A model generated the notes under the pieces. The model had not been told where the DNA came from and ran no database searches. It saw only the letters and a list, made by a program, of their open reading frames with translations. Both the position numbers and the translations under genes were made by a program. A stretch of 64,000 nucleotides of DNA, taken from Rhodospirillales bacterium (lineage in GTDB: Bacteria; Pseudomonadota; Alphaproteobacteria; Rhodospirillales_A; JACZKS01). The stretch is from NCBI GenBank assembly GCA_018648445.1, contig JABGRG010000003.1, positions 24,460 through 88,459 of the forward strand. The letters are read 5' to 3'. Shown one piece after another: positions 45,820-56,538 of the stretch (positions within the stretch are counted from its first letter, which is position 1; the number at the start of each line of letters is the position of its first letter).

Positions 45820-45847
45820 CCGGAAGTCAATGACCGGAAGTCAATGA
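45820..45847 (+). repeat. Perfect tandem duplication, 2 x 14 bp
   Basis: CCGGAAGTCAATGA is repeated head to tail (45820-45833, 45834-45847) in the gap between chvG and hprK, upstream of the hprK start. It is likely a slippage duplication, similar to those at 12883 and 62635. Confidence 0.93.
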
Positions 45848-45863
45848 ATTAAACGCAAACCGA

Positions 45864-47507
45864 TTATGATTTTGATGCGGGCAATCGCACGACGAACCGC
45901 GCGCCGATGACCTCTTGCGCTTTGCCGATGCGGTTTTCGGCCCACACCCTTCCTCCGTGCGCCTCGACAATCTGCTTGGAAATGTTGAGACCCAATCCCG
46001 AATGGGTGCCGAACGCCTCGGATTCGGGGCGTTCCGAATAAAAGCGCTCGAAAATATCGGCTTCTTTTCCAGCGGGAATGCCGGGACCGTCGTCGATGAC
46101 CTCAATCTCGATGGTATCGACCGCGCGCACCGCGCGCACCATGATGGCCCCACCCGGCGGCGAGAACGACACCGCATTGGCGATGATATTGCGAAAAACC
46201 TGAACCAGACGCCCTTCGATTCCCTGAACCGTCAGTTTTCGGTGCTCCGGGAGCAAAAGGTCAATTTGCGGCCCGCCGTCGGTTCCGGTGGAATTCTGAA
46301 TTTCGACGACGATGTCCAGCATTCCGGCCAGATCGACCTCATCGGTCTCGGCCCGCGAAAGTTCGGCATCCAGCCGCGAGGCGTCCGAAATATCGCTGAT
46401 CAGGCGATCCAGCCTGCGCACGTCTTCCTGAATAATGCCCATCAATTTGCGTTGCTGGTCGGGGTCCTCGACCCGCGCAATTGTTTCGACCGCCGAATGA
46501 AGGCTGGTCAGCGGGTTCTTGATTTCATGGGCGACGTCGGCGGCGAATCCTTCGATGGCGTCCATGCGCGCCCACAGCGCCTCGGTCATTTCACTTAGAA
46601 TTTGAGCCAGTTCGCCGATTTCATCGGTGCGGCCGGGAAACGTCGGAATCTTGACCTGACGGTTGTGGGTAAAGCGGACCTGTTCGGCGGCGGCGGCCAG
46701 CCTGCGAATCGGCCGTGCGATGGTTCCGGCCAGATAAAATGACAACAATACGGTAATGGTCAGGGCGACGCCGAATACCTTGAGAATATTAATGCGCACG
46801 TCGTACATGGCGGCGTCGATTTCACGCGAATCCTTCGAAAGCATCAACGCGCCCAGGACCTGTTTATAGCGTTGCACGGGCGCTGCCACGCTAAGCACCA
46901 TTGCATTGCGAAGGCCGCGCACGGCAGCGGCATCCTCGCCGCGAAGCGCATGAACGACTTCGGCATAGTCCGTCGCCCGCTGGATGGCGTTTTCCCGATA
47001 TTCGGGAAGTTCATCGAACCCCGGTATCAGCCTGACCAGACTGTCATAAATTTCCAGTAGCCAACTGGCGGCACCTTCGCCGCCGCCCGGCGGCGGGAGG
47101 TTCTCGATCTGCACAAAGCCGCCGGGTCCGAACAACAGGCGGCTATCGACGATCAGCACTCCGTCGGCGCCAAACAGACGTGCCCGCGTGCCGGTGGGTT
47201 CGACCAGCCGGTGGATCATGTTCTTTGCCGAATTGGGAACCAGCGTCTGGTGTCGGATGAATTCGCCCGAAATATTGATCGCCACGGCTCCTTCGCCCAG
47301 CGCGGCGGCGAACATATCCGTTCTTTTTTGCAGCGATGTCAGTTCGGCCGTTATCAGGTTGCGCCGGTATTCGCCCAGATAGAGCAGACCGGCGACCAGA
47401 ACGCCCAGTGCAAACAGGTTAACCGCAAGAATTCGCCATGTGATCGGCGACACCGCGCGTCGCCGGAGGCGAATGGTCTCGGGTCTGACTGCGTGGGGGT
47501 CCTGCAT
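45864..47507 (-). CDS. chvG: Sensor histidine kinase ChvG (ExoS type)
   Basis: A 547-residue sensor kinase. Transmembrane segments lie at ~residues 24-44 and 240-262, enclosing a ~195-residue periplasmic sensor (stimulus-sensing domain type, with VEPTGTRARLFGADGVLIVDSR). They are followed by a HAMP (TIARPIRRLAAAAEQVR) and the H-box AADVAHEIKNPLTSL with His327. The ATPase has IIANAVSFSPPGG, DDGPGIPA and THSGLGLNISKQIVEAHGG. With ChvI it forms the system that in rhizobia and Agrobacterium responds to acid and envelope stress. It lies 30 bases downstream of chvI. Confidence 0.94.
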   Translation of the reverse strand: MQDPHAVRPETIRLRRRAVSPITWRILAVNLFALGVLVAGLLYLGEYRRNLITAELTSLQKRTDMFAAALGEGAVAINISGEFIRHQTLVPNSAKNMIHRLVEPTGTRARLFGADGVLIVDSRLLFGPGGFVQIENLPPPGGGEGAASWLLEIYDSLVRLIPGFDELPEYRENAIQRATDYAEVVHALRGEDAAAVRGLRNAMVLSVAAPVQRYKQVLGALMLSKDSREIDAAMYDVRINILKVFGVALTITVLLSFYLAGTIARPIRRLAAAAEQVRFTHNRQVKIPTFPGRTDEIGELAQILSEMTEALWARMDAIEGFAADVAHEIKNPLTSLHSAVETIARVEDPDQQRKLMGIIQEDVRRLDRLISDISDASRLDAELSRAETDEVDLAGMLDIVVEIQNSTGTDGGPQIDLLLPEHRKLTVQGIEGRLVQVFRNIIANAVSFSPPGGAIMVRAVRAVDTIEIEVIDDGPGIPAGKEADIFERFYSERPESEAFGTHSGLGLNISKQIVEAHGGRVWAENRIGKAQEVIGARFVVRLPASKS

Positions 47508-47508
47508 G

Positions 47509-47544
47509 TAAAGAACTCAATTCCGGTCTTAAAGAACTCAATTC
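47509..47544. repeat. Direct duplication of the chvI 3' end (period 21 bp)
   Basis: TAAAGAACTCAATTC occurs at 47509-47523 and 47530-47544. The second copy contains the chvI stop codon (47538-47540), so the end of the gene is copied once more in the chvI-chvG gap. It resembles the event at the end of the GGDEF gene (18052-18080). Confidence 0.88.
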
Positions 47545-48236
47545 TGGCGGTAGCGGTAGCCTACCCCGTACAGGGTCTCGATGCCCGAAAATTCCGGATC
47601 GACCCGCTTGAATTTGCGCCGCAGCCGTTTGACGTGGCTGTCGATGGTGCGATCATCGACATAGATATTCTCGCCATAGGCTGCGTCGATCAACTGGTCG
47701 CGGGTTTTTACGTGGCCCGGGCGATGGGCCAGCGCCTGAACGAGAAGAAATTCGGTGACCGTCAGGTTTACCTCCTGGTCGTTCCACGAACAGATGTGGC
47801 GGGCCGTATCCATCATCATCGGCCCGCGCTGAATAACTTCGCCTTGCGTTTCGTCGGTGTCGGCGTCGGACAAGTCCTTCCGGCGCAGCACCGCCCGGAT
47901 GCGTTCAATAAGCAGGCGCTGCGAAAAGGGTTTCTTGATGTAGTCGTCGGCGCCCATGCGAAGGCCCATCATTTCGTCGATTTCATCGTCCTTCGACGTC
48001 AGGAAGATGACCGGCAGCGAACCCTTTTGGCGGATACGTTCCAACAGCTCCATTCCGTTCATGCGCGGCATTTTGATGTCCAGCACGGCCATGTCCACGG
48101 GGTGCCGTTCCAGCCCGTCGAGGGCCTCGTAACCATCACGATAGGTGTGAACCTCGAATCCTTCGGATTCCAGGGCCATGGATACCGACGTCAGAATGTT
48201 TTTGTCGTCATCGACGAGGGCGATGGTATGGGGCAT
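47538..48236 (-). CDS. chvI: Response regulator ChvI (OmpR family)
   Basis: A 232-residue OmpR-type regulator. The receiver domain has the acidic pocket LVDDDKN, phospho-acceptor Asp53 in [17 protein letters not shown] and KKPFS. The C-terminal winged helix ends [39 protein letters not shown]. The ATG at 48236 ([11 protein letters not shown]) has AAGGA nine bases upstream; the frame is open 13 codons further. ChvI directly activates pckA in rhizobia, and here pckA is divergent from chvI, so the shared intergenic region may hold its binding site. Confidence 0.94.
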   Translation of the reverse strand: MPHTIALVDDDKNILTSVSMALESEGFEVHTYRDGYEALDGLERHPVDMAVLDIKMPRMNGMELLERIRQKGSLPVIFLTSKDDEIDEMMGLRMGADDYIKKPFSQRLLIERIRAVLRRKDLSDADTDETQGEVIQRGPMMMDTARHICSWNDQEVNLTVTEFLLVQALAHRPGHVKTRDQLIDAAYGENIYVDDRTIDSHVKRLRRKFKRVDPEFSGIETLYGVGYRYRQN

Positions 48237-48580
48237 GGGTCGTTGTCCTTGGTCCTGGTGTTCGGTCTTTGCCAAATGAAACGCCTGTTTGTGGCAAAAT
48301 TATAACGATTGCGGCCAAAAAGTCCCTTTCCCTGCGACAGGGGCTGATTTTTCCCGTGCATCATTGCGCGTTTGGAACTAAATAACCCCCTGACGGTTCG
48401 CTCGATCGGGCCGTTGTCGGCAACCCGAAAACGGGTTTTTGCTCACCAATAACGCAAAAAAAACAAACGTCCGGGCTAATCGCGCCGCTGGGGTCGTATG
48501 ACCTTCGGCGCCAACCGAAGTGCTCGAGGGTTGCGCGCGTGTGCGCATGAGCCCCCCTCGAATGGATAGGAGAACAAGAC
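48237..48580. promoter_or_regulatory. Divergent control region chvI / pckA
   Basis: This 344-base region separates chvI from pckA. On the pckA side the hairpin AACCCG-AAAA-CGGGTT (48422-48437) runs into a T tract, like an intrinsic terminator in the pckA leader, followed by an A-rich patch (about 48455-48472). A weaker CCCTG-CGA-CAGGG hairpin lies at about 48331-48343. The pckA ribosome site is AGGAG near 48569. No clear -35/-10 pair could be placed. Attenuation or ChvI control of pckA is a reasonable guess. Confidence 0.5.
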
Positions 48581-50188
48581 GTGCAGGAATTCGGACCCTT
48601 TGTAAGCCCCTACGGATTGGACAATCACGGCATCAAGAACGCCGGAATGGTTCATTGGAATTTTCCCACCCCGGCTTTGTACGAGCAGGCCATTCGCCGT
48701 GGCGAGGCCACGTTGGCCCACGGCGGCGCGCTGGTTACGCGAACCGGCCATCACACCGGCCGTTCGGCCAACGATAAATTCATCGTCGACGAGCCCTCCA
48801 GCCACGATACGGTGTGGTGGGGCGACATCAACCGGCCCATGAGCGAAGAACAGTTTGATGGCCTTCACAAGCGCATGCTGGCCTATTTGCAGGGCCGCGA
48901 CATTTTTGTTCAGGACTGCTTCGCCGTTGCCGATCCCAAGCATCGCTTTCCCGTCCGCATCATTACCGAATCGGCCATGCACAGCCTGTTTGCCCGCAAC
49001 ATGTTTTTCTGGGCAACCCGCGACGACGTTGCCGATTTCAAGCCGGAATTTACGGTCATTCAGGCGGCGCGTTTCCACGCCGAACCGGAAACCGACGGGA
49101 CCCGCTCGGGCGTTTTCGTGGTCGTTAATTTTGCCAAGCGGACCATCCTGGTCGGCGGCACCAGTTACGCAGGCGAGATCAAGAAATCCATCTTCAGCAT
49201 TCTCAACTACATGATGCCCGAAAAAGGCATCCTGCCCATGCACTGTTCGGCCAATATCGGCAAGGACGGCGATACGGCGGTTTTCTTTGGCTTGTCGGGA
49301 ACCGGAAAAACGACCCTGTCCGCCGACAGTTCGCGCACCCTGATCGGCGACGACGAACACGGCTGGGGACCTGACGGTGTTTTTAATTTCGAGGACGGCT
49401 GCTATGCCAAGGTCATCAAGCTGAACGAAAAAGCCGAACCCGAAATCTATGCGACGACCAAGAAATTTGGCACCATCCTGGAAAACGTGATGATGCACAT
49501 GGATGATCGCCGTCTTGATCTGGACGACGACGCCCTGACCGAAAACACCCGGGCATCCTATCCGCTGTCGCATATTCCCAATGCATCGACCACGGGCTGC
49601 GGCGGCCATCCCAACAACGTCATCATGCTGACGTGCGATGCCTTCGGCGTGATGCCGCCGGTCAGCCGCTTGACCAACGATCAGGCCATGTATCATTTCC
49701 TTTCGGGCTATACCGCCAAATTGGCCGGTACGGAGGCCGGGGTAAAAGAACCGCAGGACGTTTTCTCGGCCTGTTTCGGGGCGCCGTTCCTGCCGCGCAA
49801 TCCCATCATCTATTCCAAAATGCTGGGCGAACTGCTGGCCAAACACGACACCAAATGCTGGCTGGTCAATACCGGTTGGAGCGGTGGCGGCGTGGGCGTC
49901 GGCAAGCGCATGGAAATCGCCCATACCCGGGCCATGATCAACGCGGCCCTTGCCGGCGAGTTGGACGACGTGCCCGTTACCACCGACCCGAACTTCGGGC
50001 TTTTGGTTCCGCAATCGTGTCCCGGCGTGCCCGACGAGGTCCTTGTTCCCCGTAACACGTGGGCGGACAAGGCCGCCTACGACGAGGTTGCTCGGGATTT
50101 GACGCGCCGCTTCGCGCGTAATTTCACGCAGTTCGAGGATCAAGTTGAAGAAGGCGTTCGTGCCGCCGCGATCCGCGCGGCTGATTAA
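48581..50188 (+). CDS. pckA: Phosphoenolpyruvate carboxykinase (ATP)
   Basis: PckA converts oxaloacetate to PEP with ATP, the entry step of gluconeogenesis from organic acids. The 535-residue protein shows the family segments THHTGRS (as TGHHTGRSANDKFIV), HCSANIG, the P-loop GLSGTGKTTLSAD, and metal-binding DDEHGW and ENTRASYPL. The start is GTG 48581 with AGGAG nine bases before it. The PEP it makes also fuels Enzyme I of the neighbouring PTS, consistent with the clustered arrangement. Confidence 0.97.
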   Translation: MQEFGPFVSPYGLDNHGIKNAGMVHWNFPTPALYEQAIRRGEATLAHGGALVTRTGHHTGRSANDKFIVDEPSSHDTVWWGDINRPMSEEQFDGLHKRMLAYLQGRDIFVQDCFAVADPKHRFPVRIITESAMHSLFARNMFFWATRDDVADFKPEFTVIQAARFHAEPETDGTRSGVFVVVNFAKRTILVGGTSYAGEIKKSIFSILNYMMPEKGILPMHCSANIGKDGDTAVFFGLSGTGKTTLSADSSRTLIGDDEHGWGPDGVFNFEDGCYAKVIKLNEKAEPEIYATTKKFGTILENVMMHMDDRRLDLDDDALTENTRASYPLSHIPNASTTGCGGHPNNVIMLTCDAFGVMPPVSRLTNDQAMYHFLSGYTAKLAGTEAGVKEPQDVFSACFGAPFLPRNPIIYSKMLGELLAKHDTKCWLVNTGWSGGGVGVGKRMEIAHTRAMINAALAGELDDVPVTTDPNFGLLVPQSCPGVPDEVLVPRNTWADKAAYDEVARDLTRRFARNFTQFEDQVEEGVRAAAIRAAD

Positions 50189-50208
50189 GTAGAGGCTTAG
50201 CGAAAACG

Positions 50209-50242
50209 GGGGCCGGCGCGCGCGTCGACCGGTCCCTTTTTT
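50209..50242 (+). terminator. Intrinsic terminator of pckA
   Basis: GGGGCCGG (50209-50216) pairs with CCGGTCCC (50229-50236), one G-T wobble, around a 12-base CG-rich loop, followed immediately by six T. It lies 20 bases past the pckA stop. Confidence 0.9.
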
Positions 50243-50401
50243 CGCGGTTTGGAAACGTTCGAACAGGAAATGGTGGAAAAATGCACCTTTGGACGATATT
50301 AATCTGCACCAATTTCGCCCCGGCGTTCGAGCATCCCCAGCCGGTCGTTAGTCAAACGAATTCACCAACGCCGAAAATCGTTGGAAGGGAAGAAGCGTAA
50401 G

Positions 50402-53400
50402 ATGAGCTATTCAGGCTTGCCGGAAAAACAAGGGCTGTACGATCCACGGAACGAGCATGATTCCTGCGGCGTCGGGTTCGTCGTCGACATCAAAAATCGA
50501 AAAAGTCATGAAATCGTCCGTGAAGGATTGCAGATCCTCGTCAATCTGGATCACCGCGGTGCCGTCGGCGCCGATCCGCTGGCCGGTGATGGCGCGGGTA
50601 TCCTGACGCAAATTCCCGACAAGTTTTTCCGCGCTGAATGCGCCGCGCTCGGCATCGAATTGCCCGCCGTCGGCGATTATGCCGTCGGCATGCTTTTTCT
50701 GTCGCAGGATTCAGAAACCCGCACCCGTCACGAAACGACGATCCAGCGAGTCTTTGAAGAGGAAGGCCACCAGTTCCTCGGATGGCGCGACGTGCCGGTC
50801 GATCCCTCCTGCCTGGGATACAGCGTAAAACCCGATCTGCCGGTTATCCGCCAGATGTTTGTCGGTCGGGGCAAAGACGTTGCCGGTCAGGATGCTTTCG
50901 AGCGCAAGCTGTTCGTGGCGCGCAAGCAGGCGCACCATGCCATCTGGGATCACGAGGAAAGCCGCACCGAATCGCGTTTTTACATGCCCAGCTTTTCGTC
51001 GCGCACGGTTCTGTACAAAGGCATGGTGCTGGCCGGAAATCTGAACGCCTTCTATCTGGATCTCAACGATCCGCGCTTCCGGTCCGCTCTGGCTCTGGTT
51101 CATCAGCGCTTTTCGACCAACACGTTCCCGTCCTGGGAGCTGGCCCAGCCGTTCCGCTATTTGTGCCATAACGGAGAAATCAACACCCTGCGCGGCAACA
51201 TCAACTGGATGCTGGCGCGCCGCCACAACATGAAATCCGACATCTTCGGGGACGACCTGGAAAAGCTGTGGCCACTGATCGGCGATGGCAATTCGGATTC
51301 GGCGACCTTCGACAATGCGCTGGAGCTTTTGGTGACGGGCGGCTATTCGCTGGCCCACGCCATGATGCTGATGGTTCCCGAGGCCTGGGACGACAACCCC
51401 CTGATGGCGAAAAAGCGTCGCGCCTTTTACGAATATCACGCCGCCCTGATGGAGCCGTGGGACGGCCCCGCTGCGGTCGCCTTTACCGATGGCCGCCAGA
51501 TCGGCGCGACGCTGGACCGCAACGGTTTGCGCCCGGCGCGTTATATCGTGACCGACGACGATAAGGTCATCATGGCTTCAGAAGTGGGCGTGCTGCCCAT
51601 ACCCGAGGAAAAGATCGTCGAAAAATGGCGCCTTCAGCCGGGTAAGATGTTCCTGATCGACCTTGAAGAAGGGCGCATCGTCGGCGACGACGAGATCAAG
51701 GATCAACTGGCTACGGCGCATCCCTACCGTCAGTGGCTGGGCGAAACCCAGATCCGGGTCGAGGAATTGCCGCCGGAAGTCGCCGCCATGGCGCCGGACG
51801 AAGCGACGTTGCTTGATCGCCAGCAGGCCTTTGGCTACACCCAGGAAGACGCGAAATTTTTCCTCGCTCCCATGGCCGAGGGCGGACAGGACCCCATCGG
51901 GTCCATGGGCCGCGACATTCCCCTGGCCGTATTATCGCGCCGTCCGAAAATCCTGTTCGACTATTTCAAACAGAATTTCGCGCAGGTGACCAACCCGCCC
52001 ATCGATCCGATCCGTGAACAGTTGGTGATGTCGCTGGTTTCGCTGATCGGGCCGCGCCCCAATCTGCTGGATCTGGAAACCGGCGGATCGCACAAGCGGC
52101 TGGAAGTCAAATCGCCGATTTTGAGCAACGTCGATCTAGAGAAAATCCGCCATATCCACGAGAAGGTGGACAACGCTTTTCGTACCTACACGCTGAACAT
52201 CTGCTACGCCGCGGATCTGGGCGCGGCGGGGCTTGAAACGGCGCTCGACCGGATTTGCCATATCGCCAAGGAACGCGTGCTCGCGGGCTATAACATTATT
52301 GTGCTCTCGGACCGGTCCATGGACGCCGATCATATCGCCGTCCCGTCGCTTCTGGCGACCGCCGCGGTGCACCACCATCTGATCCGCGAAGGGCTGCGTA
52401 CCGAGGTTGGCATCGTGATCGAAACCGGCGAAGCACGTCAGGTTCACGATTTCTGCCTGCTGGGCGGTTACGGAGCCGAGGCGATCAACCCCTATCTCGC
52501 GTTCGAGACCCTTTCGGCAATCCGCTCGTCACTGAAGGATAGCCGGAACGAAAGCATGAGCGAGGAAAAGGTCCACGCCAATTACGTCAAGGCGTTGAAC
52601 AAAGGCGTGCTCAAGGTCATGTCGAAGATGGGCATCTCGACCTTCCAGTCCTATTGTGGCGCGCAAATCTTCGATGCGGTTGGTCTGTCGAGCGATTTCG
52701 TCGACCAGTACTTCACCGGTACGGCAAGCAAGATCGAGGGCATCGGACTGGCGGAAATCGCCGAGGAAACCGTGCACCGCCATCGCGATGCGTTCGGCGA
52801 CGGCAGCATCTATCGCGACGCGCTGGATGTCGGCGGCGAGATGGCCTACCGGCTGCGCGGCGAAGAACATATGTGGACGGCTGAAACGATCGCACAGTTG
52901 CAACGCGCGGTGCGCGCGGGTGACCGCAAGCTCTATGACGCGTTTGCCGATACGGTTAACGAGAAAAGCCGCCAGCTAATGAATTTGCGCGGACTTTTCG
53001 AATTCAAGCCCGCTGATGCGCCGTTGCCGCTCGATCAGGTGGAACCGGCCAGCGAGATCGTCAAGCGGTTTTGCACCGGGGCCATGTCGTTCGGGTCCAT
53101 TTCCTACGAGGCGCACACCACCCTTGCCATCGCCATGAACCGGCTGGGCGGCAAGTCCAATACGGGCGAGGGCGGCGAGGAAGCGGAACGCTTCCAGCCC
53201 ATGAAAAACGGCGATTCCATGCGCTCGGCCATCAAGCAGGTGGCCTCGGGCCGATTCGGCGTCACCGCCGAATACCTCGCCAATTCAGACGAAATGCAGA
53301 TCAAGATGGCCCAGGGCGCCAAGCCCGGCGAGGGCGGCCAGCTTCCGGGTCACAAGGTCGATCCGACCATCGCCCACGTGCGTCATTCAACGCCCGGCGT

Positions 53401-55036
53401 CGGCCTGATTTCGCCGCCGCCGCACCACGATATCTATTCCATCGAAGATTTGAAGCAGCTTATTTTCGATCTGAAAAACGTCAATCCGGCGGGCAACGTC
53501 AGCGTCAAGCTGGTGTCCGAGGTAGGTGTGGGAACGGTGGCCGCAGGCGTCGCCAAGGCGCGCGCCGACGGCGTCCTGATTTCGGGTTATGACGGCGGCA
53601 CCGGCGCCAGTCCGCTGACTTCGATCATGCACGCCGGATCGCCGTGGGAAATCGGTCTGGCCGAAACCCACCAGACACTGGTCACCAACGATCTTCGCGG
53701 CCGCATCACGGTGCAGGTCGACGGCGGCATGCGCACCGGGCGCGACATTGCCGTGGGTGCGATTTTGGGCGCCGACGAGTTCGGCATCGCGACCGCCGCC
53801 CTCATATCCGAAGGCTGCCTGATGATGCGCAAGTGTCATCTGAACACGTGCCCGGCGGGGATCGCCACCCAGGACCCTGAACTTCGCAAGCGCTTTACCG
53901 GCAGGCCGGAAGACATCGTCAACTACCTGACCTTCGTGGCCGAGGAGCTGCGCGAAATCATGGCCATGATGGGTTTTGCCACCATCAACGACATGATCGG
54001 CCGGGTGGACCGGCTGGACACCCGCGAAGCCGCCGAACACTGGAAGGCCCACGGCCTGGATCTCAGCAGCGTTCTGCATTATCCGCAAGCGCCCGATACG
54101 GTGGCCCGCTTCAAGTGCCAGGAGCAGGATCACGATCTTGAAGGCGCGCTCGATTACGAATTGATCGAAAAATCGAAACCGGCTTTGGAGGACAAAAAAC
54201 CGGTCAAGATCGAAACCAGCATCCGCAACGTCAACCGCACTGCCGGGGCCATGTTGTCGGGCGAGGTGGCCAAGCGCTACGGCCACAAGGGCCTGCCCGA
54301 GGACACCATCTACATCAAGGCCAAGGGCAACGCCGGTCAGACCTTCGGCGGATGGCTGGCGCGCGGCATTACACTCGACCTTGAGGGCGACGCCAACGAC
54401 TATGTGGGCAAGGGCCTCAGCGGCGGGCGCATCGTCGTTCGCCCGCCCGCCGAAAGCCCCATTGTCGCGGAAGAAAATATCGTCATCGGCAATACCGTTT
54501 TGTACGGCGCCGTCGCGGGCGAATGTTACTTCCGCGGTGTCGCCGGGGAACGTTTCTGCGTTCGCAACTCAGGCGCCATGACGGTGGTCGAGGGCGTGGG
54601 CGATCACGGATGCGAATATATGACCGGCGGCGTCGCCGTGGTGCTTGGCAAGACGGGACGCAACTTCGCGGCGGGCATGAGCGGCGGCGTCGCTTACGTG
54701 CTTGACGAGGACGGCGGCTTTGCCAAGCGCTGTAACATGGAAATGGTCACGTTGGAGGAAATTCCCGAAGACGAGATGATGCCCGACGCCATCGACAAGA
54801 ACTATCTGTTCAACGATATGCTCAGCGACGACGCGCCGCGTCTGAAATGGCTGATCGAACGGCATCTGAACTACACGGGCAGCGAGGTGGCCCGGCGAAT
54901 TCTGGACGATTGGGAAGATACCTTGCCCAAATTCGTCAAGGTTCTGCCGGTCGATTACCGAAAGGCGCTGGAAAGAACAAAAACGGGCGGACTGCGGCCG
55001 CGAGAGCGAGCCGGCTACGGCCCGCGGGAGGGGTGA
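50402..55036 (+). CDS. gltB: Glutamate synthase, large subunit
   Basis: GltB (about 1544 residues) is the catalytic subunit of NADPH-GOGAT, converting glutamine and 2-oxoglutarate into two glutamates. Cys22 in [12 protein letters not shown] is the expected N-terminal nucleophile after propeptide removal. Then come the class II amidotransferase (to ~420), a central domain, the FMN barrel (with [31 protein letters not shown] and the 3Fe-4S ligands in [14 protein letters not shown]) and the C-terminal beta-helix ([14 protein letters not shown]). ATG 50402 lies behind GGGAAGAAG; TTG 50381 would add seven residues. The gap to the pckA terminator is ~160 bases, with no promoter that I can place. 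Confidence 0.97.
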   Translation: MSYSGLPEKQGLYDPRNEHDSCGVGFVVDIKNRKSHEIVREGLQILVNLDHRGAVGADPLAGDGAGILTQIPDKFFRAECAALGIELPAVGDYAVGMLFLSQDSETRTRHETTIQRVFEEEGHQFLGWRDVPVDPSCLGYSVKPDLPVIRQMFVGRGKDVAGQDAFERKLFVARKQAHHAIWDHEESRTESRFYMPSFSSRTVLYKGMVLAGNLNAFYLDLNDPRFRSALALVHQRFSTNTFPSWELAQPFRYLCHNGEINTLRGNINWMLARRHNMKSDIFGDDLEKLWPLIGDGNSDSATFDNALELLVTGGYSLAHAMMLMVPEAWDDNPLMAKKRRAFYEYHAALMEPWDGPAAVAFTDGRQIGATLDRNGLRPARYIVTDDDKVIMASEVGVLPIPEEKIVEKWRLQPGKMFLIDLEEGRIVGDDEIKDQLATAHPYRQWLGETQIRVEELPPEVAAMAPDEATLLDRQQAFGYTQEDAKFFLAPMAEGGQDPIGSMGRDIPLAVLSRRPKILFDYFKQNFAQVTNPPIDPIREQLVMSLVSLIGPRPNLLDLETGGSHKRLEVKSPILSNVDLEKIRHIHEKVDNAFRTYTLNICYAADLGAAGLETALDRICHIAKERVLAGYNIIVLSDRSMDADHIAVPSLLATAAVHHHLIREGLRTEVGIVIETGEARQVHDFCLLGGYGAEAINPYLAFETLSAIRSSLKDSRNESMSEEKVHANYVKALNKGVLKVMSKMGISTFQSYCGAQIFDAVGLSSDFVDQYFTGTASKIEGIGLAEIAEETVHRHRDAFGDGSIYRDALDVGGEMAYRLRGEEHMWTAETIAQLQRAVRAGDRKLYDAFADTVNEKSRQLMNLRGLFEFKPADAPLPLDQVEPASEIVKRFCTGAMSFGSISYEAHTTLAIAMNRLGGKSNTGEGGEEAERFQPMKNGDSMRSAIKQVASGRFGVTAEYLANSDEMQIKMAQGAKPGEGGQLPGHKVDPTIAHVRHSTPGVGLISPPPHHDIYSIEDLKQLIFDLKNVNPAGNVSVKLVSEVGVGTVAAGVAKARADGVLISGYDGGTGASPLTSIMHAGSPWEIGLAETHQTLVTNDLRGRITVQVDGGMRTGRDIAVGAILGADEFGIATAALISEGCLMMRKCHLNTCPAGIATQDPELRKRFTGRPEDIVNYLTFVAEELREIMAMMGFATINDMIGRVDRLDTREAAEHWKAHGLDLSSVLHYPQAPDTVARFKCQEQDHDLEGALDYELIEKSKPALEDKKPVKIETSIRNVNRTAGAMLSGEVAKRYGHKGLPEDTIYIKAKGNAGQTFGGWLARGITLDLEGDANDYVGKGLSGGRIVVRPPAESPIVAEENIVIGNTVLYGAVAGECYFRGVAGERFCVRNSGAMTVVEGVGDHGCEYMTGGVAVVLGKTGRNFAAGMSGGVAYVLDEDGGFAKRCNMEMVTLEEIPEDEMMPDAIDKNYLFNDMLSDDAPRLKWLIERHLNYTGSEVARRILDDWEDTLPKFVKVLPVDYRKALERTKTGGLRPRERAGYGPREG

Positions 55037-55042
55037 TCATCC

Positions 55043-56485
55043 ATGGGTAAGCCAACCGGATTTGTCGAAATTCAGCGGCAGACGCATTCCTACGAACCGG
55101 TCAGTGACCGTATTCGGCATTTTGACGAGTTCGTCCTTCCCCTGGAGGAAGGCGATCTTCGGCGTCAGGGTGCGCGCTGCATGGACTGCGGAATTCCCTT
55201 CTGTCACAGCGGATGCCCGGTCAGCAACATCATCCCCGACTGGAACGATCTGGTGTACCGCAAGCGCTGGCGCGAGGCGCTGGACGTTCTGCACTCCACC
55301 AACAATTTCCCGGAATTCACGGGCCGCGTCTGCCCGGCGCCCTGCGAGCAGTCGTGTACGCTGAATTTGCAGCACGAACCGGTGACCATCAAAAACATCG
55401 AATGCGCCATCGTCGACAAAGCCTGGGAAGAAGGCTGGGTACGCCCGCAAATTCCGGCGCACCGCACCGGCAAACGGGTGGCCGTGGTCGGCTCGGGACC
55501 GGCGGGCCTGGCGTGTGCCCAGCAATTGGCCCGCGCCGGTCATCATGTGGTCGTTTGTGAAAAGAACGCGCGCATCGGCGGCCTGCTGCGCTACGGCATT
55601 CCCGACTTCAAGATGAACAAGGTGATGATCGACCGCCGCATGGGCCAGATGCAGGCCGAAGGCGTCAAGTTTCTGCCCGGCGTGACCGTGGGCATGGACG
55701 TGTCGGCCGAGAAGCTTCTGGAAGATTTCGACGCCGTGGTGCTGGCCGGCGGGTCGGAAAAACCGCGCGATTTGCCCGTGCCGGGCCGCGAGCTGGACGG
55801 CGTTCATTTCGCCATGGATTTCCTGACCCAGCAAAACCGGCGTCTGGCCGGAGAAAACCTGCGCAACGTCAAAGAAATCAACGCCCACGGCAAACGCGTC
55901 ATCGTCATCGGCGGCGGCGACACCGGTTCCGATTGCATCGGCACCTCGATCCGCCAGAACGCCCGCTGGGTGACGCAGTTTGAAATCCTGCCCCAGCCGC
56001 CCGCGCAGGAAGACAGCCTGATGACCTGGCCCGACTGGCCCAACAAGCTGATGACGTCATCCTCGCAGGAAGAAGGCTGCCGCCGCGAATGGACCGTGGC
56101 GACCAAGCGTTTCCTGGGCGAAGACGGCGTCGTTACCGGTCTGGAAGCCGTGCGCGTGGAATGGACCACGGACGCCGATGGGGCCATGAGCATGAGCGAA
56201 ATCCCCGACAGCACCTTCGAGGTCAAGGCCGATCTGGTGCTCTTGGCCATGGGCTTCGTTCATCCGGTGCACGAGGGCATGCTGGCGCAGTTCGGCGTCG
56301 ATCTCGATGCGCGCGGCAACGTCGCCGCCGGAACTGACGACTACCACACCTCGGTCGAACGGGTGTTTTCCGCCGGCGACATGCGGCGCGGCCAGTCTCT
56401 GGTGGTGTGGGCCATCCGCGAGGGCCGTGAGTGCGCCCGCTCGGTGGATGCTTTCCTCATGGGTGAAACCGACCTTCCACGTTGA
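55043..56485 (+). CDS. gltD: Glutamate synthase, small subunit
   Basis: GltD (480 residues) brings electrons from NADPH to GltB. The N-terminal ferredoxin-like region holds two Cys clusters ([19 protein letters not shown] and CPAPCEQSC) for 4Fe-4S centres. FAD is bound at [24 protein letters not shown] at [15 protein letters not shown], and the C-terminal FAD motif is [23 protein letters not shown]. The start is six bases after gltB, so the two subunits are co-translated. Confidence 0.97.
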   Translation: MGKPTGFVEIQRQTHSYEPVSDRIRHFDEFVLPLEEGDLRRQGARCMDCGIPFCHSGCPVSNIIPDWNDLVYRKRWREALDVLHSTNNFPEFTGRVCPAPCEQSCTLNLQHEPVTIKNIECAIVDKAWEEGWVRPQIPAHRTGKRVAVVGSGPAGLACAQQLARAGHHVVVCEKNARIGGLLRYGIPDFKMNKVMIDRRMGQMQAEGVKFLPGVTVGMDVSAEKLLEDFDAVVLAGGSEKPRDLPVPGRELDGVHFAMDFLTQQNRRLAGENLRNVKEINAHGKRVIVIGGGDTGSDCIGTSIRQNARWVTQFEILPQPPAQEDSLMTWPDWPNKLMTSSSQEEGCRREWTVATKRFLGEDGVVTGLEAVRVEWTTDADGAMSMSEIPDSTFEVKADLVLLAMGFVHPVHEGMLAQFGVDLDARGNVAAGTDDYHTSVERVFSAGDMRRGQSLVVWAIREGRECARSVDAFLMGETDLPR

Positions 56486-56538
56486 TCCCGCTGCGCCCCG
56501 AGTGCTATAAGTAACCCATATTTTGGGGTGCGACGGTC

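Noticed and set aside
48476..50143. A 555-codon open frame on the minus strand opposite pckA
   Set aside because: It lies wholly antisense to a complete, well-conserved pckA; long shadow frames are common in GC-rich coding DNA and the translation is His/Gly/Arg-rich with no family likeness.
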